Shown in pieces: positions 51,401 through 62,189 of a stretch of DNA of 64,000 nt. The stretch is from Ascidia mentula (taxonomy: Eukaryota; Chordata; Ascidiacea; Phlebobranchia; Ascidiidae): the NCBI GenBank assembly GCA_947561715.1, contig OX387200.1:8062501-8126500 (forward strand). Direction: 5' to 3'. The notes below the pieces were generated by a model, which saw only the letters and a program-made list of their open reading frames with translations, was not told the origin of the DNA and made no database searches. Numbering within the stretch: position 1 is the first letter of the stretch; each line of letters opens with the position of its first letter. The position numbers and the translations under genes were made by a program.

Positions 51401-54400
51401 TTCTGCGTTTTTCTGCGAAGGAAATTCGACGGATGCTTCCTGTATCCTCCAATGCAAAACTTACTGAAACAAAAGCTGACGCTGTGACAAAACAAACCAA
51501 CGCGTTTAGACTGCGACAACAACCGACCGAGAGCTGATTGACATTCAAAACGCGTCAGACCAATGACAGCGGCGTGCGCTCGGTCATCCATTCTTCGAGT
51601 GCCGTTAACAATGCAAGCTGCCCTGGGCTTGAACCGCCCCGACCCGGCGAGCACCTCAGCCGCGGTAAACAGCCCTTGAAAACGACAACGCACCGCTCGC
51701 TAACTGTGCGCACAAGATGCCCTTTGCGGATTCTTGTACATCTCTCCCGCGTTGGTGGTTGGAATCAATATTTACCTTGGCCGCAGTAGACGAACGTTTA
51801 TGGTCGATTTGAAGACAACGTTTGGAGTTGTATCCCGTGCGCACGGGGATGTTCAAACAGGGAGACGTTGTTTCCGCGCAATGGGACGTTTAGCTTTAAT
51901 GTCGGGCCGATTTATAACGTCGGGATTTTGGGCATGAATCGAAATGAGAAACTTCCTTTTATGCTCCCGGGACGACTTGACTGCTCGTTACAGGCATTAA
52001 CATAGAAATATTATTTGGTTTCACATAGGAAAGCAAACCTAAAAGGAAAACCCGGTTTGAAAATAGAAGAAAGTAACAGCAGTGATCCACAACACAACCA
52101 AAAAGCCGTAGAAACAAAACGGGATCAAATTTAAGAGGAAACCGCGACTAAAAATAGCGTTTTAGAGTTTTCAGCAGTTTGCAAACTCTATTGCAACCCG
52201 GTCCAAAGACGTCGAAGCCGAAGCTGCTGCCAAGCGAGTGGCACGCAAGCAAACAATCTGGGGTCGTCATTCAAATCCTGAAGGCGATAACATCGAAATG
52301 AAGTCACGTGCCTGGCGGACACCGAAACCCGTCTGCCCGGTGCTGCCTTGCATTGAGTCGTCCGAACATCCATCACTCGCGGCGGCATGCGAGCTCATAA
52401 GCCCAGCGCAAATGTCAGGCGCCAAATTACCAATAAGTGAATAGTTTTCGTCGTATGGCGACCACGCAAGACAAACGAGACACAAGCAGCGCAGATAATG
52501 GGTTTACGGCGAGATTAGGGCAGAGGCAAACAACAACGGGACTGCGACGCCCAAAAACGCATTTGCAGCCATGAAATGCGTGTTTTGATGTCCGAGAAAC
52601 GTGGAATGGTCTTTGACTGTTTTGTCGCCACAAGCAGATGTATGTGCATCAATCATCACACCAAATATTGAAAAATAAAGTCACTTACTCGATTTACCGA
52701 AAAGCTGTAAATCATGGTTACACTACCGTTACGATATTTGATCACGTTAACATGACACGATTCCACTCATTTAAAGAGCAACACAATACATGGACAACCA
52801 ATTAGACGTCAAATCAACAACGTATTTTCAAGAGACATTTGCCACAACGACAATTACCACATGCACAACGCACCACTAACATAACCAAGTAATCCTATAT
52901 CTGACATGAATGGTGCAAACTACTAACTTTCGTCACATTTCACCTGTCTTGCCTGACGAGTGGCGTCACCACCTCACAGCATGCTGAAGTGCATTACCAA
53001 GAAACTGCAATAGACCCGCTGTACGTGCAAGGTGCCGCCGGCACAGAAGCAGCCGTCCATAGAAGAGCCATGCGGCGACAGGCGGAACGGCAAAGGCATT
53101 TTTGCAGGCGATAAAGTAACTCTCGACACTCAGCACGACTGTTCACACGGGCTCAGCACCCTCGCAGACTGATTCAAGGTGACGGGTAGCGGCTTGTGAA
53201 TGGTGGCTGGCAAAACACTCGCTTCCATGCGTGGTGATAAGGTTATGGTAGGCCTGTTTAGGTTTTGCGCGACCGCTTTTTGGGTGGTGTGACGGGGGTA
53301 TTCAACGTGGCGCGCTGGAAATTACCAGCGTGGCGTTATACATTGCGATTTGCAACGGGTGAATGTCGATACTTCAATATGTTAACATTAAGAAAGCATG
53401 AATGTGTCGCTCCACATGTTTCTACAAAACTTTCTTGTAGCTTAAAGCACCACAAACTTGCAGATAGGTTTTAACACACAAAGTTTTTGATTTACTTCTT
53501 TGATCATCTATTGGAATTTATGCAACATTTTTGATGCCCATACTCAACGTTCAACAATAATACTAAACTGAACAGCTTTGCTCATTGAAGAATGACAGAA
53601 CACAGAACAAGGTACACGAAAATATTTTCTGAGATGCAAAACAGATTTCACAGGTCAGAAACTTCTGCCTTTCTGCAAGCATATGTAGCAACCAAGTTTA
53701 TCCCCGCACGCCTAACAACAGGCTCCGGTATTCTGATCAGACAGACATGTCATCCGAGCGTGATATACACCAGCTCTGGAAAACCCCCGCCTACTCACAA
53801 TTTTGGCTGTAACGAGGCCTTCGACAAATAGTACTCACTAATACACCTTCACACCAAGTTTGGCTCTGGTATTTTTACGGATGTATAAACTGCACTTTGT
53901 GCTGAAATGTAACTGTCGCCCTATCATCTTTTTCCTGTTTTTTTTCCTTCGTTTCTTTATCTGCACGTGGAAAGGGGAACTGTTTTCCGCGTCTGCCTTC
54001 TTTCCATGTAGCTCGTTAAAAACGTTCTCCTCAACCAACAGAGCTTTTGTTCGGCTCCACGAGGTAATGATTTTCTCACGTCGCCACCTCCTTTCTACGA
54101 CCACGAAGCGTTCGCATCCACTGCCGTGGAGCTCTTCGTTAACAAACAAAACGGGTGTTCTGTGCTACAGCACACTAGATTCGCTCTTTCCATCAGCCTA
54201 CATCGTACTCCGGTAACTTCAACGAAGGTTAATACCGGCTATATGGAGGTTATAGTTTGTCGCATTAGTGTTGTCTGTTTCCTGACCTAGGCAGGAAATC
54301 GTGTAATTGTCAGCTTCGAATCGAGCTTTGCGGTCGGACGAGCATACGAGTTACGGAAAGCTACAAGAGCGACGAGACTGTTCACAACAACTGAGGAAAT

Positions 54401-57400
54401 GTACAGGAAAGCTGAACTGAAAAACAGGCCCTTACATTAAAGTGAAGAATTAAAAGATACGTCACCACTAATATGTTAACTGCTGTACTTGGCACGAGGA
54501 AATAACAAACTGCTTTCCAACACGTCATGCAAATACACTTTACAATGCCTAGAGATGAGCAACCAAAACGATGTTTAAACTCAAAGTCTGTTCTTTGGAA
54601 CAAAATCTGCGCCTGTGGTACAAGGGAAACAACTTTCCGTAGTAATTGGCCCACCTGCTAAGACACCCTTTTCGTAAACACGGCTTCCAACCGTTCCTTG
54701 AGAATTCATACTATAGGTTAGGGGAGGGTGCCACAAGCGTAACATTTACTATTGATTCGCCCATATTACCGTCATCACCAACACCGGCCACCATTCAAAC
54801 CGGCTCCGCACGTACTGGGTGCGGCAGTGCTTGGTTTCATTGTTTGCTCGCGGGGGCGGATGACAAAATAACTGAGGGTCAGGGTTCCGGTAGATGCGAC
54901 TTGATTCTACATTTCCAGTGCACACAAACACCACGTTCGCATTGGTATGGATCGTCGGCGAAATAAGATTATTTCACATCCGAGGAAAATGTTCTCTTCT
55001 GCATCGGTTAAAGTGTTGACATACGACATTTGCTTTCAGAACTCAAAAAAACCCAATAAACAAAAGTACATCCCGAGTCACAAGATTGACGTAATGTGCA
55101 CAATTGCACAAGTAACACTCCCAATTAAGTCACGATTGTCCGTTTGCGGTCAAGTTCTGTTGTAACAAAGCAAATGACTTCATTATTACGTATCTCCACC
55201 CGACCACAATCTCGCTTTCGTGCAAATATTATGAGACAATATTTAAATATTTAAAATACTTTTTTAACATTAATTAAATCTCCTGCAGTTATTTCTGCTT
55301 GTCCATGGTGGCTATCGAAGGTGTACAATTCGTTGGGAAATCCACAGCTAGTGCAAACAAACCTATATGGTATGCAGTTAGCGTAAGCAATGTGTGTAAC
55401 ACAGCGACAAAGCTACCCAGCCACCGTGGAGGATAAGCCATCTTACAACCTGCCTCGACCGTAGCACAGTCGATCACAAGATCAAGAACCACCACAAACC
55501 CTGTTTACCAGTTCTTGCATACACCAGAAACACGCCACACGCAGACGTGGGCGCAATGAAATTAGGAGCTCGTAATGCTGTTTGGCCAGGATAAGCTGAA
55601 GGCGCGACTACCTGAGTTATTTATCACCGTTCGCCGGGCGCGAAGGCATGCCAGTGAAAGCTGATATTCGGCCAAAATTGCCAGCTATAAATCTCCGCCA
55701 CACTTTTAAGGGCGGGTTACCTTGCGCCCGCGACCAGTGCCACTAGTGTTCATAGGGTATAGATCAATATTGGAGCCCAGCAAAGTTATAAGGTTATAGC
55801 ACTTTGGGGACTTGTAAAAGAGGTGTTTAATCTATGTGGCAATTTTGACATCATGTTGCGGTAAAACTGTTTCGGTGTTGATGTCGTTTCTTGTGACTAA
55901 GCTTCCTGGGTTTGATACTGATACAATTTTACCAATAGATAAAACCCACAGGAACTAATTAACACCCAATTTACTGGTGGTGTTGATTTTGTATCGTCAC
56001 AGTATCAAAAGGCTGCAATACGCCTCTCATGTGTAAAGTCCGAAACATGCAACCAAAACGTCTTTTAACAACTGACATAAACTATGCGAAACACAATTTC
56101 AATACCCTACGACATTAGTATTCGAAAAATAACTACAGAAGATACACCTTTGCAATCTTGCCTCTCCTGCCTCGCTGTATTGTACCTGTGCTGTTCAACT
56201 TCTAAACAATACCTGAAACCTCGTACAGTCATATGCGTTGTGCCGACCCAATTATGAAAATAACTGCGGGGCTATTACGACGTCACAAAGGTTTACGACA
56301 CAGGGGGCGACCAATTGGCGACGCCCGTTCGCCCGCCAGATACAAGGTAAGCAACATCATACATATGCTGGTTCATGGCAGCAGTATGTACAATGTGTGT
56401 CAGTGACGTCTTCCTAGCGTATACAAGTCTATTTGTCCATGTAGGTTAACATGTGTGTTGGTTTCCCTTCGATGACGTAAATTGGACATCACTTAACAAA
56501 CTTCACTCTATCACGTGCGGTACATTAGCGCGTGTTCTAAGCACCCTGTGATGTAAAGCCGTGATTTTATACTTTCGGCTGCTAAACTAATGCAATACTC
56601 TTGCAAGTGCTGCGGCAACCATGCGTGAGCGAAATTCAGACCGTTATTAAAATACAATTGTTTGGTCAAAAATAAACGGTTAGCAGCGAAAGTTGCGTGC
56701 GTGACAATAGACGTGCGTAAACGCGCATATCACCAATGCGTCGTGCGTCACATAAATGCCGAAACTCTGCAAAAACAATGACTGACATGTTTTATATTTT
56801 ACCGTTAATCACCGAATGCGTCAATCACCAAATAATTTCGTTCTAAATTTCGCAATTGCAGCAATTCGGTGCACTTTCAATCCTAACTTGTTGTATGCAG
56901 GGTGGCCATATACCGTGCTTCTTTCTGAAATTTGTGCTAATTTGACTTTTCAGTATGCGTCTTTCTTTTGTTAAATTCAGATCGTTAGTTTTGTAAAGCA
57001 TTGTGCCTATTTTCGCTATGCGACCCTGTCAGTATTTGGTTTTACCACACCAAAGCATCAACTTGTACTCACAATTGATATTACAAGATACATCACAGGA
57101 CATGGCACTTTTCAACACTATTCATACAATACGACTGAGATGAAACTACTCGCTTGGCTGTAACTTGACTTTCTATCCAGTTGTAGCAACATGGGCGCAA
57201 AAACAACGCACTCTCTAAAAGTTGCGCGATCCCTAGCTGTGAGCGGTTAACACCAGCAGGTAACAATTCAATAAGTGACAGCAATGTTTTCACAGGCGGT
57301 GATCTTCAAACGGACATGGGATGATCAGAAGCTGGGCGCAGTAATTTCGATTTAACGCTTGCTGCCTTTCAGACGAGTTAGACGGATAATAATTATAAAG

Positions 57401-60400
57401 AAAAGTGTGGTTTGGCATTGCATTGAGCCGATAGTGATCCCAAACCTTGCCATACCATTCTGTGCACGATATTTGGTGGTCGTGTATTGAAACAGCAAAA
57501 AGTGGCAAATCTTATTGACATGTTTATTTGGCGCCGAGCCTAAGGAATAAAAACAACAGCGTAAAAAATTGACTTCTATGCAAAACACGGTCCCTTTCGG
57601 TGGAAGAAATTTAAAACAGTTTTTAAACTAAAGGCTCGGCCTTTATACAAGTCAATAACTCGAATGAAATTTCATTTGTTCTCGCCCCACCCTATGCACA
57701 TTCAATGAAGGTGCCGTGACGAGTCACAACCGAGGTTGCCGTGTGTGCAAGTAATTTTTATTGGTTCAGTTGCTGCGCTGGGAACGAATCATTACAAAGG
57801 TTTGCAGCACAATAACATCGTCTTAATTTCCAAAAAAAAGGCTTAACATTGCTCCAATCAACGGGTTCATGTCTAAGTTATTTAGTGGACATAAAGGGAT
57901 AATGCGTGCACCAGAGCGGATTCGAGCCAACCCTTGCAGCATTTTCCACGCATTTCTGCGCTAAAAAATCAATCAACATCATGCAACTATACGCTGACGA
58001 ACCGCAAACGGAAAAAACTGAAGAGTCGAACTTGGGGAAGACAATGGCAGCAGTTACTTGAATCCACGCGGATCGTCAAAGCCGATCCAAAGGTCGCGAC
58101 AGGAGGTTTTACGGTAGGCTTGCTGACAGAAAAGCGTGACAAGCACAGAGGCTCATAAGTCGTGTTTTGGAAACACGCGTGTTGTAACTCGAGTACCGAG
58201 AGACGGGAAACGAACACTTCAAATATTGGGTTGAAAGTTATTGTTAGAAAAGCAATGCAGAGTGCTATTACGATAACGCAATGGTTCTTGCAGGCGGCAT
58301 AATGGCTTCTGAAGCGTATAGAGCATTTCATATGTTTTTAACAGGTCCAATGTGTTGCATCAATGTAAAGGTACTATTTTTGATATAAGCCTGCTCACAA
58401 ATAACAAATGTTAACTGCCATACACACCACCACTACTACTACCACAGTCGACAAACCTTACTGATGTCATTATGTTTGCAACACACAAAGTTTTACTTCA
58501 ACACAACCTCCTTTCCAGACAGTAGTTGTCTCAGTTGGAGGGACTGCTGTCAACATGGCAAACCATTCGCTAAAAACTAGAGCTAATGCCAAACACACTG
58601 TTTTCACCTGAAAATCATCTTGTGTCTGACTGCATTTCAATGACAAAATAAGGTATGTTTACACTGGTTCGTGCACTCTCTGCAACTACGGTTAAAAATG
58701 GGTGCTGATGTAGCACGGGTACGTGTGCATACATCTTCGCAACTTTGTGGTTTGGGAAAAGGTCGCCTATCACGTCACGAATGGGATAGCTGCGACACGG
58801 ATAATTCGGCATCAGTTGAAGCAGAGGTTTAGGTTTAATTGTTCCATGCTGAAGAATGTGGCAACACAATTTAAGAGTGATGACATCATTTTACTCAATT
58901 TCGTAATATGAAAGGCCACAGTAACCTTAGTATGTGACGAAATAATCAAAAACATTTCAGCGAAAGGTATTTTTACAAATGTTTTAGGAATGCCTTCGTT
59001 CTTTGTGAATATACTTCCTCGAGACAGTCCTTTAAAAGCCATTGAATGCCCAAGAAGCGATAACCACACGATATATAGAAGTAAAGGTCGGCACGCCAAC
59101 GCCAGACCATGGAATCCTGAAACAGACCGCGCGTGGCTACCATTTTAAGATCAACAATGCAGCACGCGTTCCCATATTCCAGACTGTGTGGGTGTTTCTA
59201 CAGCATAGCGCTGTTGGAAAACCGGCAACCGGCGGCATATGAAAGGTCAACTACGCCGTAAACGCCGTTTGCCCCTACTAAAACTTCGCACCACACTACG
59301 TGGAAGCAAACAAAACGTCCGCGTCTCGACAGGAAACGTAATAAGGCGGTATCATACAGGCGGCACAAATCGCTATAAACTGTTTTGCAATCTTAGGCGG
59401 CACTTTAAGCTGTACGGTATACGCCCATCAAATTATTGCCGGCGGCGAAACGTTCGGAACTGGAGTTCCTACGCCTATCGGTCGGCGCGTGTCGAGTCAA
59501 GTGTCCGAAAAAGCAATATCACAAGTTCTGCACTAATGCGACACCATGCGTACTTACCACCCGCTTTCTTTTTAGTCGGTCTGGGCAACGTCATCGCATT
59601 GCGCCCATCCCATGTTACAAACACGTCCTCCGCTTCACGGATCAGATCACAGTCGTCCACAGAGCGTGAGGGGGGTTCCTCTTCAGAAGACGCACACAAA
59701 TGCTCGCCATCAGTGGCTAATGCATTTCTAGCACGGCGGCGCTGACGCGGTGAAAGTGTTGCGTTTATCCGCCGAAAAAAATTCGGCGAGCTTCGATCCT
59801 TTTGGGTTGGGGTCTTGGGCGGGCGCACCGGACTTGGGGGCATCGCTGGTGTTGATTTACGCGAAGCGTTACTTGGATTGCGCGACAGATCGCGTGAACA
59901 CGTCCCGCTTAACTCGCTTCCGGTGCTCAACTCGTCGTAATCACCTGAGTCCCCGTTGCCCGAGGTCACCGAGTTGCGGTTACTCGAACCACTGTCGCAG
60001 CGGATTTCGATGTATTCGCTATCGTTCACGAAGAGGCCAGACAGCGAGGCTGGAGTGTTGCCGGAGTTTGTCGTCTCCAGGATGCTGTCTTCGGGTTGTT
60101 TGAACGTAGAAGCGCTCAGGGCAGCTCGCCTGGACCTCTTGCTGCGCCCCAAGCTGCCGATATACCCAAACTTTCTCTGCGTTTTCGGAGAATTGTCTTT
60201 GGATGAGGTGGAGGATCGCAGAGGAGTTGGAGAACTTCGACGCCAGCTCCATGTGTGATATCCGCTCTTGGTCTTGGGGAGTTTAAACTCAGGCAAATTA
60301 ACATCTTCATCGTTCAATCCCAAGTCGCTGCTGCCTTTTGCCGAGTTGTTTCTCGGTTTCTTGCTTTTGAGATAATCCACGAGCCCAGTGTTAGAGCGAG

Positions 60401-60545
60401 CTCGCTGGTCCTCCATGTCGTATTCCTCCGACTTTCGCGTCTGGAAGACTTGCAGTATGGCCAGCCCAGCCTTCTTCCCCATGCTCAGATTGAGTTCAGA
60501 CAGACCGTTGATGTTGGAGGTGGAGCGGTTTCGACTGTGGGTCAT
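30426..60545 (-). CDS. Lbc-family RhoGEF (ARHGEF2/ARHGEF18/AKAP13 group), about 1441 residues, 23 coding exons
   Basis: Exchange factor that activates Rho GTPases through a DH-PH module. Exons (minus): 60545-59558, 46274-46219, 39507-39450, 38560-38499, 38219-38158, 37679-37617, 37316-37276, 37128-36985, 36546-36356, 36166-36005, 35831-35708, 35444-35289, 35200-35025, 34788-34614, 34353-34174, 33894-33787, 33657-33496, 33417-33260, 33140-32965, 32730-32601, 32521-31985, 31800-31668, 30709-30426 (TAA). All 22 joints keep frame. N-terminal 329 residues: Ser/Arg-rich, likely disordered. DH about 480-700, with FIQTERNYLTTLKIMQRIYA and ALLVTQRTTKYPLMVQALIE. PH about 703-819, with LLVREVANDERGLFLISP. 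A helical segment (820-870) and a C-terminal coiled coil (about 1050-1170) match the ARHGEF2/AKAP13 layout. No C1 zinc finger, PDZ or RGS domain is visible. An in-frame TGA lies ten codons before the ATG at 60545. Confidence 0.92.
31645..31800 (-). CDS. Alternative 3' end of the RhoGEF by intron retention
   Basis: If the strong donor at 31667 (A then GTAAGAAG) is not used, the exon reads on for seven more codons, ending in KKPHIV, to TAG at 31647-31645. If the donor is used, the frame continues into 30709-30426, adding 94 residues rich in Ser, His and Lys (for example SHHKRPNSEPIS). Both outcomes are in frame; which is used cannot be told from sequence. Confidence 0.55.
   Translation of the reverse strand, partial: PPKHQQVPFKIASQGKGEKHGVHQIIPSKLTKLASGQSGSSHTSSKKPHIV
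37330..37540 (-). repeat. Hammerhead-bearing repeat copy, near intact, cleavage base changed
   Basis: In the RhoGEF intron between 37316 and 37617, sense to that gene. On the minus strand 37456-37404: perfect seven-pair stem I (AGCTGCA/TGCAGCT), CTGATGA (37449-37443), GAAAC, and stem III ACAG/CTGT with loop TGGCCAT. The H17 position (37411) reads G instead of A, C or U, and stem II (37442-37430) has lost its pairing, so activity is not expected. Upstream, a second partial unit (TAAGCTGCACTACTAAGTGG) begins about 75 bases before the ribozyme. Confidence 0.78.
39838..39927 (-). CDS. Candidate alternative first exon of the RhoGEF (30 codons)
   Basis: ATG at 39927; an exon beginning MSYIRQHH, with SSPRR and KLRKK near its end, stops at a good donor (AAG then GTGAAC), phase 0. 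That matches the acceptor at 39507, 331 bases downstream on the minus strand. It would give a protein lacking the Ser/Arg-rich N-terminus. There is no homology support; chance phase match is one in three. Confidence 0.3.
43516..43680 (-). CDS. Candidate alternative first exon of the RhoGEF (55 codons)
   Basis: ATG at 43680 opens a Ser/Lys-rich exon (MDSKSKRSGSHGAEALIKAL...) closing with RQKKQ at a consensus donor (CAG then GTAAAC). Phase 0 fits the acceptor at 39507 exactly. Composition resembles real coding sequence more than the surrounding open frames. It would yield a shorter isoform that skips the 60.5 kb and 46.2 kb exons. Family members (for example ARHGEF18 and AKAP13) are known to use several promoters. 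Confidence 0.45.
46275..59557 (-). other. 13.3 kb RhoGEF intron 1
   Basis: Donor G then GTAAGT at 59558/59557 and acceptor TTTGCAG before 46274. This is the largest intron here and more than twice any other outside this gene. I see no convincing exon, RNA gene or transposon with clear ends. A minus-strand frame at 46767-47144 (125 codons) is the only moderately protein-like stretch, but it has no good donor. Confidence 0.6.
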
Positions 60546-61362
60546 AATACTGATGCTCCGCTTGGTTACAGTTCAGCGCACTATGGCGCTTGCAAAAAGT
60601 TTTAATACGCCTAGTGGTTTTGCTTTTGTTCTAATATCTGACGAAATAGATACGCTTTTAAAGCTGGTCATAAAAAAACTGACAAAAAGAATCCTTCAAC
60701 CCCATGCAGCTGCGTTCGATGACCTGGTAATGTTACACAGCATTGGAGCAGTACAAAGCTTTGGCAAAACACTTGCCAATCTACAACTATAAACTGCAAT
60801 ACCTAATTTTGACATATGTCCAACCCAATAGGCAACAAAACAGCACCATTACCACCACGGCGCGACAAAATCAGCAAATAAGGTGCAAAAATGCAACCCA
60901 TTCTTTGTTATCAGCAATTACCAAACGTCATATACAACCAGCGTTGTGACGTCACAATACTCGTTGTGCGTCAGGAGAAAGCGGCGCGGGGATAATGTAC
61001 AAGTGAGTATCCGGACGTGATGGCAAGCGCCAAATAGCCGCAATTGGAAATCGAAGGGAAGTTGGCCTTGTTAACCTGTGGGTGTTAAGAGAATCAATGT
61101 AGCATCCAAACAACGCGTAATTAAGGCTACAACTCGACCTTCAGATGCATAATAGCAAAAAGAAAGGCCATGGCACTGTTTCCACAGTTAAAAAAGTAAG
61201 TTCATGTTATGTGCAGCATTATTATCAGTCACATTCTCGCCTAAATCGTCGAACATACATTTAACGCAAACCTAGCACATATGTAGCAAATACCAATCAT
61301 TCAAAAAAATATAATTTATGAAATCCGAATATGGATGCACCTACTTTGGTGCCCAACAGATG

Positions 61363-61500
61363 ACTGTGATTATATAGTCACCCCAAAGTGGAAGCCTTTG
61401 TCTGGACGTTTGGCCGACAAATCGTCTATAATAGTCACACCAAGCTGCACAGACGTATTAATTGGAAACAGTGGTCATCTGTCTGAAGCTCACATAATCT
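61363..61500 (+). repeat. Degenerate hammerhead-bearing repeat copy
   Basis: The body (agtggaagc, gtttggccgac, tcgtctataatagtcacacc) aligns with the 23.8 and 37.4 kb copies. The ribozyme part keeps AGCTGCA (61443-61449), GAAAC, stem III ACAG/CTGT with a seven-base loop, and C at H17 (61483). The CTGATGA core has become CAGACGT and stem II is lost. Confidence 0.72.
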
Positions 61501-61999
61501 AAGAACTGTGTACCATCTCCTAATCCACGATTTCAACAAAAGAATACTTTACTGCTACCACTGGAAGCAATGACACAGCACGATCGAAACGTGAACAATG
61601 CAGAATACCAGCACATACTACCTCGCAGCTCTCTCTACCCATCTAATATCCTACCCTGTCATTAGTTATAATTCCCTACCGCCGTATCCGCGAAATTAAA
61701 AAGCTCGGTACGGATGTAGGGACATTTCTGCACAACACAAGCCGTAACACTTTTAACTGACGTTGGAACAGCCCTGAAAAACACCGCAACGGACGTCTAG
61801 AATAGCGTAATTCGACACATTTTGAACACTGCTAACTGCAATTGACATACGCGTCTGAAATGCCTTCAAAGTTTGGAAAGAAAATACAAGAAGATATAGC
61901 AATAAGAAATAAAGATTAAATTTGGCTGACCAGCAAGGCGCATATACTAGCCCGGGGCGGCTGGAATCATCTCCGCTCTATACGTAGCAGCACCTATAC

Positions 62000-62189
62000 C
62001 TGTCAGACAACGTTGATTGGAGTCGGGCGAGAGATCGAAGTGTTTTGGCCGTAAACAAACAAATCTCCGAGAGAGAACTTTGTTGTGCTTTCTAAGATCA
62101 ACAGCGACCTCCATGAAGCTACCGGCGCGCCTGCACCTTCCAGCATTGGCATCCCCGTTCTGCAGTGGCGGAAAACACGCGAGAAACAC
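62000..62189 (-). CDS. Candidate upstream/alternative first exon of the RhoGEF
   Basis: A minus-strand frame opening at ATG 62189 ends at a strong donor (ACAG then GTATAG at 62000) with one base left over. That is the phase the 46274 acceptor requires. It could also be a noncoding first exon. The surrounding 61930-62300 is relatively GC-rich, as near a promoter. There is no homology support. Confidence 0.22.

Noticed and set aside
52188..52485. Minus-strand frames in RhoGEF intron 1 that look mildly protein-like
   Set aside because: No good donor or acceptor, and no similarity I can name.
57905..57930. Possible tRNA T-arm-like sequence (gcggattcgagcc)
   Set aside because: No acceptor stem or anticodon arm can be folded around it on either strand.
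59239..59745. 168-codon plus-strand open frame
   Set aside because: Antisense shadow of the RhoGEF first exon, whose minus-strand frame is continuous, protein-like and phase-matched to the next exon.
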